DNA from: a virus
IMG/VR virus record: IMGVR_UViG_3300042261_002385
Span: 372,001 to 436,000 of that record
Length of the DNA stretch: 64,000 nt
Strand: one strand, 5' to 3'
The position numbers and the translations under genes are program-made. Shown here piece by piece: positions 14,932-22,334 of this stretch; within the stretch, counting starts at the first letter, position 1, and the number at the start of each line of letters is the position of its first letter. The notes beneath the pieces were generated by a model. That model worked only from the letters and a program-made list of their open reading frames with translations, was not told where the DNA came from and ran no database searches.

Positions 14932-16737
14932 ATGTCAAATTGGACTTTAATTAAAAGAATCTGGGAATTCGCTTACCCTTTTAGAAAAACTATTGGAGTA
15001 ATTTTCTTATGTATTCTTTTTACAGCCATCATTGATGGAATCAATACTTATTTTTTAAGTAATATTTTTGATATCATTCAGAAACACTCAAACGATCCAA
15101 ATTATATGAATGCAGCTCTTCTATCAGCTGCATTGGCTGGAATAGGAGTATTTGTAAGAATTCTTATTTCAAGATATCAAGGTAATCTTGAAATAAGAAA
15201 ACTTGATATAACTGCCTCAAACCATTTAAATCATTTTTCAATTGCAAAATATTTTGGATTTTCTAATGGTCAACACATCAATGAACACTCCGGAGTTAAA
15301 CAAAATATAATTACATCTGGTTTTCAATCAGTTCAAGGTCAAATTCAGCTTTTTGTTTATCACTTACTTCCAGCAGTTGCTAACTTTATAGTTTCAATTG
15401 TGATGTTGTTTTATATTAGCTCCTACATAGGATTCGCTTACTTAGGTGTGTCTTTTATTTTTCTTTGGTCGATATATAAGTTCAATACTTATCTTCAACC
15501 AAAATTGAGAGAAGTAAGAGACGCTAGAAATCAAACAGCTAGAACAATTTCTGAATTGTATCGATTTGTATTTTTAATTAAAAATGAAGTAGCTGAAAAG
15601 AAATCCTTAAATGATTTGGATGATGTTCAAGATGCGCATCAACAGGCCTATGAAAAGACTTGGCTACCTGGAAATAATTGGTTGACCATCATTCGATTAT
15701 CAACTGCTGGATTTAGATACTTAACCATACTTTTTGCAGTTTGGTTGTTATTTAATGGTTTTATAACTGCAGGTGCTATCTTCTTAATCTTTACCTGGTC
15801 TCAAAACTTCATAACGTCTCTTTGGATGATAACTGATATGCAAAAACAATTTATAACAGATAAAATTAACATTGAAAAGTATTTTGAAATTTTAGAAATC
15901 AAGCCTGACGTTCAAGAAGTTGAGACTCCAATAAGTTCAGATTTAATAGGAGATATTGAGTTTAGAAATGTCGAGTTCAGTTATCCACAAAGAAAAAAAT
16001 CACATAGTGATAAATTAGAAGATGAACTTCAATCAGAAATGGTTTTGAAAGGACTAACATTTACAATTAAAGAAGGTGAAAAAGTTGCCTTTGTCGGTGA
16101 AAGTGGTTCGGGTAAATCTACAATTGCGAATCTTGTAAGAAGAGCATTCGATCCACAAAATGGTGAAATTTTAGTAAATGGTAATAATCTTAAAGAATTA
16201 GAACTAAAATCATTTCTTAGAAAAATTGGAAGCGTAGACCAAGAGGTAAATCTCTTTGATAAGAGTATTCGAGAAAACATTTCTTATGGAACAGAAAGAC
16301 TACTAACCGATGAGGAGTTAAATAACATATCAAAGATGGCTCGTATTGATTCATTTTACAAAAAACTAGAACATGGTTGGGACACTATTGTTGGTGAACG
16401 TGGAGCTAAAGTATCAGGCGGTGAAAAACAAAGAATTGGTATCGCAAGAGCATTGGCTAAGAATCCAGAAATACTTATCTTTGATGAGGCGACTTCTGCA
16501 CTTGACACTGTAAGTGAAAGAGTGGTTCAAAAATCAATCGATGCTGTTAGTAAAGGAAAAACTTCTATAATCATCGCACACCGTCTTTCAACTGTAAAAA
16601 ACTGCGACAAGATATTTGTATTAAAACAGGGAGTATTATTAGCTGAAGGAACACATGAGCAACTTTTAGAAAGTTGCGAATATTATAAAGAATTAGTAAA
16701 ACATCAATTAACAAATAAACCAACAGAAAATGTATAA
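14932..16737 (+). CDS. ABC exporter, fused membrane and ATPase domains (MsbA-like)
   Basis: 601 residues. The N-terminal ~320 residues contain six hydrophobic segments of a type I exporter. The C-terminal ATPase has Walker A GESGSGKST (residues ~389-397), Q-loop VDQEVNLFD, signature VSGGEKQRIGIARA, Walker B ILIFDEATSALD and the H-loop IIIAHRLSTVKNC, all apparently intact. As a half-transporter it would act as an inner-membrane homodimer exporting lipid, drug or peptide. A complete ABC exporter in a phage is unusual. Downstream gene overlaps by 8 bases. The upstream secreted DUF1573 gene could be functionally linked (inference). Confidence 0.95.
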   Translation: MSNWTLIKRIWEFAYPFRKTIGVIFLCILFTAIIDGINTYFLSNIFDIIQKHSNDPNYMNAALLSAALAGIGVFVRILISRYQGNLEIRKLDITASNHLNHFSIAKYFGFSNGQHINEHSGVKQNIITSGFQSVQGQIQLFVYHLLPAVANFIVSIVMLFYISSYIGFAYLGVSFIFLWSIYKFNTYLQPKLREVRDARNQTARTISELYRFVFLIKNEVAEKKSLNDLDDVQDAHQQAYEKTWLPGNNWLTIIRLSTAGFRYLTILFAVWLLFNGFITAGAIFLIFTWSQNFITSLWMITDMQKQFITDKINIEKYFEILEIKPDVQEVETPISSDLIGDIEFRNVEFSYPQRKKSHSDKLEDELQSEMVLKGLTFTIKEGEKVAFVGESGSGKSTIANLVRRAFDPQNGEILVNGNNLKELELKSFLRKIGSVDQEVNLFDKSIRENISYGTERLLTDEELNNISKMARIDSFYKKLEHGWDTIVGERGAKVSGGEKQRIGIARALAKNPEILIFDEATSALDTVSERVVQKSIDAVSKGKTSIIIAHRLSTVKNCDKIFVLKQGVLLAEGTHEQLLESCEYYKELVKHQLTNKPTENV

Positions 16738-17158
16738 AGCTTATATTGTAATGAAAAAAGGTTATGAATATGATGATAATATTTATAACGAAACAGAAGG
16801 TGGAACTCCTAAAACAGTTTGTTTCACAAAAGATGATGCGATTAAAAAGGCAAAAGAGCTGAATATAAAAGAATATCAAACAAGTTCCATAACAGAATTT
16901 TCTTATGAGTATGAAGACTGTATAAATGTTGAATGGGATATATTTGAGAAATTCAATCAGTCTTTAGTTGAAAAGTATGGTAAAATTCAATCAAAATATA
17001 CCTGGGACAATACAGAAAATAGACTTCATCCTGAAGCTAATCAGGATGAAATAAACGAATATTGTAAAATGGTTACAGTTTCATTTTATGATGTAGTTGA
17101 GGTAGATGTTGATATGTCAAGTTGGAGGGATAATCAACTAAATCAAATTATAGACTAA
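16730..17158 (+). CDS. Unknown protein, weak shared C-terminal motif
   Basis: 142 residues. Overlaps the exporter stop by 8 bases. MYKAYIVMKKGYEYDDNIYNE, then helical and acidic; ends MSSWRDNQLNQIID, a diverged form of the C-terminal motif. It closes the clpP-DUF1573-ABC run and is followed by a terminator. No recognised family. Confidence 0.75.
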   Translation: MYKAYIVMKKGYEYDDNIYNETEGGTPKTVCFTKDDAIKKAKELNIKEYQTSSITEFSYEYEDCINVEWDIFEKFNQSLVEKYGKIQSKYTWDNTENRLHPEANQDEINEYCKMVTVSFYDVVEVDVDMSSWRDNQLNQIID

Positions 17159-17182
17159 CCACTTATGAAAGTGGTTTTTTTA
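17157..17182 (+). terminator. Rho-independent terminator
   Basis: AACCACTTATGAAAGTGGTT followed by T-rich sequence, directly after the stop of the 16730 gene. Confidence 0.85.
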
Positions 17183-17184
17183 TT

Positions 17185-17194
17185 TTAATATATA
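17185..17194 (+). promoter_or_regulatory. Late-type promoter motif TTAATATATA
   Basis: TTAATATATAAAAGAAAAAG, 16 bases before ATG 17211. The same 18-20-base block occurs at 24145 (+), 29833 (-) and 13754 (-), the strongest form of the motif. Confidence 0.7.
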
Positions 17195-17210
17195 AAAGAA
17201 AAAGTTATCT

Positions 17211-17627
17211 ATGGATAATTATAATACTAATTCTAAAGTAAGAAATTTTGGTGATTTCTGTAACAACTGGAAAGCTGAAAAAGAAAAACTTAAAACGGTT
17301 AAAAGAAGTTTTCAACCTAATTCTGATAGACAAAATCATACTACTAATACTAGAAACGAGTTTAATCCGATCACTAGAAAAATCACAGCTTACACTGAGG
17401 ATGAAGTAGAAGATACTTTAGATAACATGGCAGAAATCGAAAAAATGGAAGAAAAAAAGTCTGAAAAAGCTGAATCATTAGAAGACTGCCCATCATATTC
17501 AGAATTTAACAAAGCAATTTCAGAACTTAAAAAAGTCACAAAAAAAATCCATTCTGAATTGAAAAGAGGAACCAAAGGTGAAATTGATGATTATATCGAA
17601 AAGAAAATTTTTGGAAGAGATGTTTAA
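17211..17627 (+). CDS. Charged coiled-coil-like protein
   Basis: 138 residues, very Lys/Glu-rich. Begins MDNYNTNSKVRNFGDFCNNW; the VRNFGDF stretch is only vaguely like the capsid leader. The central half (EVEDTLDNMAEIEKMEEKKSEKAE) is acidic and likely helical or coiled. T4-type internal or scaffold proteins have similar composition, but there is no specific match. The stop codon lies within the terminator palindrome. Confidence 0.75.
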   Translation: MDNYNTNSKVRNFGDFCNNWKAEKEKLKTVKRSFQPNSDRQNHTTNTRNEFNPITRKITAYTEDEVEDTLDNMAEIEKMEEKKSEKAESLEDCPSYSEFNKAISELKKVTKKIHSELKRGTKGEIDDYIEKKIFGRDV

Positions 17628-17641
17628 ACATCTCTTTTTTA
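17616..17641 (+). terminator. Terminator overlapping the stop codon
   Basis: AGAGATGTTTAAACATCTCT is a perfect 20-base palindrome followed by T-rich sequence. The TAA stop of the 17211 gene lies at its centre. Confidence 0.88.
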
Positions 17642-17656
17642 TTTAAAACATTTCCT

Positions 17657-17664
17657 TATATTTG
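17657..17664 (+). promoter_or_regulatory. Host-type -7 box TATATTTG
   Basis: TATATTTGTA matches the Bacteroidetes -7 element TAnnTTTG, 13 bases before ATG 17678. The -33 TTG is not obvious. Confidence 0.6.
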
Positions 17665-17677
17665 TATAAAATATAAG

Positions 17678-17890
17678 ATGATGAATAAACTAATTAACAA
17701 GTTCAAAAATTATTTCAATCCTGAAATCAAAGGAGAAGATTTCATCGTAGGTGTAAAGACCTTACATCCAAAAGAAAAATCAAATCCAAAATTCAACTCA
17801 ATGACCACAGGTGATAGAAAAAGATTTTTTGATAATTATAACCAAAATCTTCTTAATCGCATCTCGGATATAAAATCAAAAAATTCATAA
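17678..17890 (+). CDS. Small basic protein
   Basis: 70 residues, MMNKLINKFKNYFNPEIKGED...; basic, no recognised domain. First gene of a small host-type-promoter operon; its TAA overlaps the ATG of the membrane peptide gene by one base. Confidence 0.7.
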   Translation: MMNKLINKFKNYFNPEIKGEDFIVGVKTLHPKEKSNPKFNSMTTGDRKRFFDNYNQNLLNRISDIKSKNS

Positions 17891-18054
17891 TGTTATTGAT
17901 AATCTTTTCAATATTCGCAATTGTTACCGCCATTCTTATCATCACACTAGTAGCCTCTCTATGGATACACAAAAACAAACGCGGTTCTAAAATTTGGAAC
18001 TTTGTAAATAAACACATCATCACAGATGAAGATGAATATTTAAAAAATAAATAG
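17890..18054 (+). CDS. 54-residue single-span membrane protein
   Basis: ATG at 17890 (TAATG overlap), stop 18052-18054. An N-terminal hydrophobic helix (IFSIFAIVTAILIITLVASL) is followed by a positively charged segment (HKNKRGSK) and an acidic tail, consistent with an N-out single-span inner-membrane protein. Function unknown. Confidence 0.68.
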   Translation: MLLIIFSIFAIVTAILIITLVASLWIHKNKRGSKIWNFVNKHIITDEDEYLKNK

Positions 18055-18059
18055 TTTTT

Positions 18060-18356
18060 ATGGAAATGATAAAATTCGAACTTCCTGAAATTCTATGGAA
18101 AGTCACCAGAGCTTATTTAACAAATGGAGTACCCACCCACTATTTGTTTGAAATCTTATCGAAAGAAAAAAGTTATTACTTTAAAGATCATAATTTAGCA
18201 CAGGAATTTTGTGACTCATTCGCTGATGAAGAAATAATCGAACCAGTTGAGGTTGCTAAATTTAATAATGAAAATATAGTTTATAATTTAAAAGTAGTTG
18301 CTTATATTGAAAGAATTGAGACGAAAAATATTATCCCAAAAGTTTTTGATTTATAA
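18060..18356 (+). CDS. Small unknown protein
   Basis: 98 residues: MEMIKFELPEILWKVTRAYL... and ...KVVAYIERIETKNIIPKVFDL. Alpha/beta, acidic, no recognised family. It follows the membrane peptide by five bases in the same operon. Confidence 0.72.
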   Translation: MEMIKFELPEILWKVTRAYLTNGVPTHYLFEILSKEKSYYFKDHNLAQEFCDSFADEEIIEPVEVAKFNNENIVYNLKVVAYIERIETKNIIPKVFDL

Positions 18357-18365
18357 ATTTTTTAT

Positions 18366-18373
18366 TATCTTTG
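18366..18373 (+). promoter_or_regulatory. Host-type -7 box TATCTTTG
   Basis: TATCTTTGTAT, Bacteroidetes-type, followed by the conserved leader element AATCACTACAA at 18385-18395 just before ATG 18397. Confidence 0.7.
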
Positions 18374-18384
18374 TATAAATAAAA

Positions 18385-18395
18385 AATCACTACAA
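18385..18395 (+). promoter_or_regulatory. Conserved leader element AATCACTACAA
   Basis: The same 9-11 bases occur in the leaders at 39481 and 56421 (+), and at 39387 and 22309 (-). Position is always between the promoter and the start codon. Function unknown. Confidence 0.6.
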
Positions 18396-18396
18396 A

Positions 18397-18633
18397 ATGG
18401 ACCAACAAAAAGTTAAAGACCACTTAAAAATTACAGGTATCGTAGCCGCAATTGTTTTCATCGGATTCAGTTATATAGTTGGATCTTTCAACCACTCAGT
18501 AGCAACTGAAGATGATAGAGGAATGGCACTAATAATTTTTGCACTCGCTGCTATCATTCTAAATATGATGTATTACGAGTCTTACACTGAAAAGAAAAAA
18601 GAAATTAAAGATAAAGAAAATGAAAATTGGTAA
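18397..18633 (+). CDS. Small two-span membrane protein
   Basis: 78 residues with two hydrophobic segments (ITGIVAAIVFIGFSYIVG and MALIIFALAAIILNMMYY) joined by a short acidic loop, and a charged Lys/Glu-rich C-terminus. Probably inner membrane. Driven by its own host-type promoter. No family recognised. Confidence 0.75.
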   Translation: MDQQKVKDHLKITGIVAAIVFIGFSYIVGSFNHSVATEDDRGMALIIFALAAIILNMMYYESYTEKKKEIKDKENENW

Positions 18634-18760
18634 AATGACAATCACTGAGGCTTATCATTACCTCAAACCTATAGCGAATAATCATGGACTAAATTTAAAT
18701 CGTGCCAAAGAATTTAAACTGGCCAGATTAATTTTAGTAAACCTTTATTGCCACAATTAA
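18620..18760 (+). CDS. 46-residue small protein
   Basis: ATG at 18620, overlapping the end of the membrane protein gene by 14 bases, stop 18758-18760. Product MKIGKMTITEAYHYLKPI... ending LILVNLYCHN. Helical; no domain. The operon position supports it. Confidence 0.55.
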   Translation: MKIGKMTITEAYHYLKPIANNHGLNLNRAKEFKLARLILVNLYCHN

Positions 18761-18770
18761 TATAATCGTT

Positions 18771-19106
18771 ATGAGAGTTTATAAGATTAGTACTAATTTG
18801 ACTAATGAGCAAAATAAAGAACTTGTTAAAAACATCGCTGAAGAAGATGCTAATTTTTTAGCAACATTAGATATTAAAGTATCAGTCGATCTTTTAGATG
18901 AAGAGGATAAATTAACCACTGTTATGGTCACTAACATCATCACAGTTGAAAAACTTAAAACATTTTTCAATAAAGCAAATATAGAATACGATGTTGAAGA
19001 TATTACAGAATATTTTTCAACTGAAGAAGATGAAGATGTTTTAACTCCAATTCTTGAAGAATTGACAACCGAAGACATTCTTAAAACATTCGGGGTAGAA
19101 ATATAA
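18771..19106 (+). CDS. Small acidic unknown protein
   Basis: 111 residues, rich in Asp/Glu, alpha/beta (MRVYKISTNLTNEQNKELVKN; LTTVMVTNIITVEKL). It ends ELTTEDILKTFGVEI, possibly a remote form of the shared C-terminal motif. Six bases before the HAD gene. Unknown function. Confidence 0.72.
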   Translation: MRVYKISTNLTNEQNKELVKNIAEEDANFLATLDIKVSVDLLDEEDKLTTVMVTNIITVEKLKTFFNKANIEYDVEDITEYFSTEEDEDVLTPILEELTTEDILKTFGVEI

Positions 19107-19111
19107 ATCCA

Positions 19112-19510
19112 ATGAAAGTAAGCTTTGATTTTGACGGGACACTGTCTCGAAAAGATGTGCAAAATTTCGCAACGACTCTTGTTCAGAGTGGTGTCGAAGT
19201 TTGGATTGTAACATCAAGAATAGCTACAGAACCGGCTTTGAAAAAAGGTTGGCATTGGATCGAAAGACAAAACCAAGAACTATATGATGTCGCTGAAAAA
19301 GTTGGAGTTAAAAAAGAAAATATTGTTTTCACAGAATTTGTTGATAAAATAAAATTTTTAAAAGATAAAAGTTTTATATTTCATATTGATGATGATGTCG
19401 ATGAGCTTATGGCTATTTTAGATTCTAAAGACAGCTGTAAGGCTGTAAATGTTGAACACTCAGAATGGAAACAAACTTGTGAAAATACTTTAAAAAATTT
19501 TGGTAAATAA
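19112..19510 (+). CDS. HAD-family phosphatase
   Basis: 132 residues. VSFDFDGTLS (Asp6 nucleophile and Asp8) is HAD motif I; VWIVTSR is motif II; KIKFLKDKSFIFHIDDDVDE supplies Lys and the DDD motif IV. A compact HAD without a large cap, like phage polynucleotide 3'-phosphatase or 5'-nucleotidase-like proteins. Substrate unknown. Cytosolic. Lies in a host-promoter (probably early) region. Confidence 0.87.
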   Translation: MKVSFDFDGTLSRKDVQNFATTLVQSGVEVWIVTSRIATEPALKKGWHWIERQNQELYDVAEKVGVKKENIVFTEFVDKIKFLKDKSFIFHIDDDVDELMAILDSKDSCKAVNVEHSEWKQTCENTLKNFGK

Positions 19511-19521
19511 AAAAATATTTA

Positions 19522-19529
19522 TATCTTTG
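19522..19529 (+). promoter_or_regulatory. Host-type -7 box TATCTTTG
   Basis: TATCTTTGTATC, followed by AATCACTT in the leader, 32 bases before ATG 19562. Confidence 0.65.
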
Positions 19530-19561
19530 TATCATTATTAATCACTTAAAACTTATAAAAA

Positions 19562-19777
19562 ATGGCAATTAAAAAAAATGCAGGAAAAGTAATCGGTCAG
19601 GTTGAAGGACTTAAAATTCGTCAAATCGATCAAACCGCTACCGTCAAAGGTAAAACAGTTACTAAGTCAACTCAAATTGGAATCTTTCGTGGTAAAAATG
19701 TGGTTGAAACTGGTTTTAAAAATCGAGAAACTGCACTTATACGAGCTAAAGAGATTAAATCACAAATCGTTAAATAA
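19562..19777 (+). CDS. Small basic protein, probable nucleic-acid binder
   Basis: 71 residues, highly basic (MAIKKNAGKVIGQVEG; KGKTVTKSTQIGIFRGKNV), beta-rich then a Lys/Arg-rich helix (TALIRAKEIKSQ). A monocistronic unit with host-type promoter and a terminator directly after it. DNA or RNA binding is inferred from charge only. Confidence 0.75.
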   Translation: MAIKKNAGKVIGQVEGLKIRQIDQTATVKGKTVTKSTQIGIFRGKNVVETGFKNRETALIRAKEIKSQIVK

Positions 19778-19784
19778 CATCACA

Positions 19785-19808
19785 GGAGACATTTAGTCTC
19801 CTTTTTTT
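19785..19808 (+). terminator. Rho-independent terminator
   Basis: GGAGAC-ATTTA-GTCTCC followed by T7, just after the 19562 gene. Confidence 0.9.
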
Positions 19809-19817
19809 ATATACTAT

Positions 19818-19925
19818 ATGAAAAAATGGTTGAAAAGAGTTGGTTTAGCTGGTTTTTTGTTCTTTTTAATCAAAGGATTAGTTTGGTTAAGTATTTTTAT
19901 AGCAGCTTACTTTTTAGGTAGTTAA
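19818..19925 (+). CDS. 35-residue membrane peptide
   Basis: ATG at 19818, stop 19923-19925. MKKWLKRVGLAGFLFFLIKG then a second hydrophobic stretch ending AAYFLGS. Positive N-terminus, so probably inserts in the inner membrane. Preceded by a terminator, with no obvious own promoter. Confidence 0.5.
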   Translation: MKKWLKRVGLAGFLFFLIKGLVWLSIFIAAYFLGS

Positions 19926-20164
19926 TTATCTAAACAAACACTTAATAATTTACCTTCTGAGTTATACCAATATCTACGAACTAAAACTCCAAACTCATTG
20001 TATTGGTAAACAATTTTGATATAGTTTTTTGAGCTATTAAATTCTTTTTGAATTATTTTTTTATCTTTAAATATTATTAAATCTTTTCCAATTTTGACAG
20101 TGTCTTGTGTAAATGAATTATTAAAGAATGATAGAAAAAATGTCAACAAACCAACAAACCTCAT
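19922..20164 (-). CDS. Small secreted protein
   Basis: 80 residues with signal peptide MRFVGLLTFFLSFFNNSFTQ (cleavage after FTQ). The mature part is beta-rich: IVYQYNEFGVLVRRYWYNSEGKL resembles the short YD/toxin_15-type antiparallel repeats of Bacteroidetes envelope proteins. Periplasmic or surface; role unknown. Confidence 0.72.
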   Translation of the reverse strand: MRFVGLLTFFLSFFNNSFTQDTVKIGKDLIIFKDKKIIQKEFNSSKNYIKIVYQYNEFGVLVRRYWYNSEGKLLSVCLDN

Positions 20165-20215
20165 TTGATATATATTTGAGGTTAATACTTAAATTAATAA
20201 AAAATAAATTAAATT

Positions 20216-20416
20216 ATGAAAAGATATAGTCCAATACTATTTATCTGGTTATTTTGCTTTATAGGAACTACCTCTAACGCCTACATGACTTATATAACTG
20301 GTGATTTGTCAGAAACACTTGCTTGGTCTTCTGCTGGTGCCTTCTTAGCAAATCTAATTGTCTATCATTTCTGGGCTACTAGAAAAGAAAAAGATTCTGA
20401 ATTATTAGATGAATAA
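20216..20416 (+). CDS. Small membrane protein
   Basis: 66 residues with two hydrophobic segments (PILFIWLFCFIGTTSNAYM and WSSAGAFLANLIVYHFWA) and a charged tail. It resembles in size and layout the 51-residue protein at 35289 (GDxxxxxAWxxAxxSS...). Stop overlaps the next ATG by 8 bases. Confidence 0.72.
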   Translation: MKRYSPILFIWLFCFIGTTSNAYMTYITGDLSETLAWSSAGAFLANLIVYHFWATRKEKDSELLDE

Positions 20417-20615
20417 AGAACTTTTAGAATATAACATCTGTTTAATTTCTGAACAACTTACAATAGAACAAATTATCTTTGCTCGAAGAAATAGAGATTG
20501 GAGAAAGTTTGATAAATTAGATGAAATTTCAAAATTAAGAGTTAGATTAGAAGAGTTAGAGTATTTTGCTGATGATATAGATCCTAACTATAAACCAAAA
20601 GGATATTTTCAATGA
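20409..20615 (+). CDS. Small acidic helical protein
   Basis: 68 residues: MNKELLEYNICLISEQLTIE..., ending FADDIDPNYKPKGYFQ. No recognised domain. Overlaps both neighbours, forming a three-gene operon (20216-20827). Confidence 0.7.
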   Translation: MNKELLEYNICLISEQLTIEQIIFARRNRDWRKFDKLDEISKLRVRLEELEYFADDIDPNYKPKGYFQ

Positions 20616-20827
20616 TAAATAAAAAAAACATACAGGAATACTTTGAACTGATGAAATCAAAAAATGTCATTGCTGACTATTGGAACTTTGATAATTTTCT
20701 GGAAGAATCGGAACATGTCAAAATCTACTATTCACATAAGTCTGGAAAACGATCTTCATTTAGATTTACTAAAGAAATGGTAATTCAAGAACTTAGAGAT
20801 AACAAGTTAAAAAAAATTTTTGATTAG
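20612..20827 (+). CDS. Small unknown protein with shared C-terminal motif
   Basis: 71 residues. ATGA overlap with the upstream gene. Ends VIQELRDNKLKKIFD, a good member of the C-terminal motif family. The body has an aromatic-rich segment (YWNFDNFLEESEHVKIYY). Convergent with 20828. Confidence 0.75.
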   Translation: MINKKNIQEYFELMKSKNVIADYWNFDNFLEESEHVKIYYSHKSGKRSSFRFTKEMVIQELRDNKLKKIFD

Positions 20828-21004
20828 TTACTTATTCTTAGGTGGTCTAAAAGGCATAGCTTTATTCCACTCCTCTTTTCTTTTTTCACATCCACAATCT
20901 TCATATCCCAAAGTTTTTGCAACTTTCACTGCCAATTTATCAACACGAACTAATTTAGTTGCCTTAGCTACCAAATCACCCATACCTTTTAATTCTTCTG
21001 ACAT
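20828..21004 (-). CDS. Small Cys-rich phage-type protein (CGC motif)
   Basis: 58 residues from ATG 21004, preferred because the longer frame would run through the AATATATA-type region. Pattern GMGDLVAKATKLV ... GYEDCGCEKRKEEWNKAMPF: the 'GLGD..xKxT....CGCxxRxxxLN' layout is found in many phage proteins of unknown function, with the cysteines possibly binding metal. Convergent with 20612. Confidence 0.75.
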   Translation of the reverse strand: MSEELKGMGDLVAKATKLVRVDKLAVKVAKTLGYEDCGCEKRKEEWNKAMPFRPPKNK

Positions 21005-21030
21005 ATATTGTATATATTTAGATTTTTTTT

Positions 21031-21038
21031 TATATTTG
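21031..21038 (+). promoter_or_regulatory. Host-type -7 box TATATTTG
   Basis: TATATTTG ending 4 bases before ATG 21043, implying a leaderless transcript. Confidence 0.6.
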
Positions 21039-21042
21039 CTGT

Positions 21043-21378
21043 ATGAAAACATTATTTACATCACTAATACTTTTAACGTCAAGTGTAATTTATTCACAAT
21101 ATAAATATAACAATGACTACGATAATAATTCTTTAAATGAACAGACCTGGCAAATTTCAACCACTTTTACTAATCAACAAATATCTTTTAGTTGGGAAAA
21201 AGATATCGTAACTTCTATTATAATAAAATCGATAGACAATGAATTTTATCTACCTAAAATCGATGCTTTTATGACTTCACAGCTTACTTTAAATCAACTT
21301 GCTAGCGGTAGATACGAGGTGATTTTTTTAGATGATTGTGATGCTATTATGTATACAAAAAAATTCGAAATAAAATGA
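21043..21378 (+). CDS. Small secreted protein, possible short sorting-type C-terminus
   Basis: 111 residues. Signal peptide MKTLFTSLILLTSSVIYSQ. The beta-rich mature part ends LNQLASGRYEVIFLDDCDAI then MYTKKFEIK. This SG-x-Y ... KKFxIK ending is close to the final strands of type A type IX sorting domains, though the domain is shorter than usual. Extracellular or outer-surface location is inferred. First of a three-gene operon with 4-base overlaps. Confidence 0.7.
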   Translation: MKTLFTSLILLTSSVIYSQYKYNNDYDNNSLNEQTWQISTTFTNQQISFSWEKDIVTSIIIKSIDNEFYLPKIDAFMTSQLTLNQLASGRYEVIFLDDCDAIMYTKKFEIK

Positions 21379-21626
21379 CAATTTTTACTAGAGCTAAAAT
21401 ATCTAGAATCCTCCAAGACAAAACTAACTCTGGTGAGATAAGAGGATTTCAATTGGCTGATAATTATTTAAGAATTACTAAGTCTAAACGAACTGGATTT
21501 ACATTCAAAATTGACAACTTTACTGATAATGTTTTGATAAAAATACTTCAGAAAAAAACTCCTCACCCATCAATTCAAAATATAGAAACTTTCTATGAAA
21601 ATCAAATAGAAATATTTACAATATGA
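21375..21626 (+). CDS. Small basic unknown protein
   Basis: 83 residues: MTIFTRAKISRILQDKTNSG..., beta-rich and basic, no recognised domain. ATGA overlaps with both neighbours. Confidence 0.7.
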   Translation: MTIFTRAKISRILQDKTNSGEIRGFQLADNYLRITKSKRTGFTFKIDNFTDNVLIKILQKKTPHPSIQNIETFYENQIEIFTI

Positions 21627-22006
21627 GACCAGAAAAAATTTTACTCCACATCGATAAAACAATAATTGAAAAAATAAAAAATGGTGAACGTTGGCTCAGT
21701 TTAATTGACTATCTAAAAGATAATATAAATAAATACAAAAGAAGAGATGGATACATCCAGGTTTCTGAAAAATATCTAATTAATAATTGGGATAGAATTG
21801 ACTGGAAAAAAAGAATGACCACAATGTTGGTAATTCAATCAAATAGACGTATTTCTGATATAAATTGGATTAAAAAAAGTCACTCAAAATTTCCACAATT
21901 GGGGTCTATTGGTATGTATAATTTAATTTTATTAAAAGATAAACTAAGATATAATCAATCTTCCGATTCTGAGTCTTCTAGATTATCTGATAATTCTAAC
22001 TCATAA
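21623..22006 (+). CDS. Unknown basic protein
   Basis: 127 residues, MRPEKILLHIDKTIIEKIKN..., Lys/Arg/Trp-rich helical body and Ser/Asp-rich tail (QSSDSESSRLSDNSNS). The tail-coding DNA overlaps the 3' end of the minus-strand gene at 21955. No family. Confidence 0.7.
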   Translation: MRPEKILLHIDKTIIEKIKNGERWLSLIDYLKDNINKYKRRDGYIQVSEKYLINNWDRIDWKKRMTTMLVIQSNRRISDINWIKKSHSKFPQLGSIGMYNLILLKDKLRYNQSSDSESSRLSDNSNS

Positions 22007-22137
22007 ACATCACCTCTAAATTCAATCCAGTGATTATCGTTGATTGAATATCTTTTAATGTAAGTCTCTATTTTATCTCCTGTTTTAAGTATGATTTTAT
22101 TTTCTAAGATTTTTATAGTGCCTTTAATATCTGCCAT
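21955..22137 (-). CDS. Small beta-rich protein
   Basis: 60 residues: MADIKGTIKILENKIILKTG..., alternating charged/hydrophobic strands suggest a small beta-barrel, then an acidic tail (DNLEDSESED). It overlaps the convergent gene by 52 bases. An AATATATA-type motif lies upstream on the minus strand near 22160. Confidence 0.65.
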   Translation of the reverse strand: MADIKGTIKILENKIILKTGDKIETYIKRYSINDNHWIEFRGDVYELELSDNLEDSESED

Positions 22138-22177
22138 ACGTAATTTAAATTTTGTTTAATATATATTGAAATAAAAA

Positions 22178-22197
22178 AACCCATTTTTTAATGGGTT
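22178..22197. terminator. Hairpin terminator, bidirectional
   Basis: AACCCAT-TTTTTA-ATGGGTT. On the minus strand it is followed by T7 and overlaps the stop codon of the 22188 gene. Confidence 0.8.
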
Positions 22198-22307
22198 TCT
22201 TGTTTATATTTTTTCAACAAAGCTTCGTTGAGTTGTATTCTTTTTAGTTTCTTTACTAAGTTTCCTCGGTTTCTTTTTGGTTTTCCTTCTTTTCTTGCTT
22301 TTGCCAT
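22188..22307 (-). CDS. 39-residue highly basic protein
   Basis: ATG at 22307, stop at 22188. MAKARKEGKPKRNRGNLVKK, then KLKRIQLNEALLKKYKQETH: about one third Lys/Arg, so probably binds nucleic acid. Own late-type promoter (22325-22334) and leader element GTAGTGATT (minus: AATCACTAC). Confidence 0.65.
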   Translation of the reverse strand: MAKARKEGKPKRNRGNLVKKLKRIQLNEALLKKYKQETH

Positions 22308-22308
22308 A

Positions 22309-22317
22309 GTAGTGATT
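22309..22317 (-). promoter_or_regulatory. Leader element AATCACTAC (minus)
   Basis: AATCACTAC directly before ATG 22307, here behind a late-type promoter rather than a host-type one. Confidence 0.5.
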
Positions 22318-22324
22318 TTTTTAT

Positions 22325-22334
22325 TATATATTAA
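22325..22334 (-). promoter_or_regulatory. Late-type promoter motif TTAATATATA (minus)
   Basis: Minus strand CTTAATATATAATAAAA, 17 bases before ATG 22307, overlapping the stop of the upstream methyltransferase gene. Confidence 0.6.

Noticed and set aside
16029-16280. Minus-strand open frame within the ABC exporter
   Set aside because: Overlaps conserved ATPase motifs on the plus strand; shadow frame.
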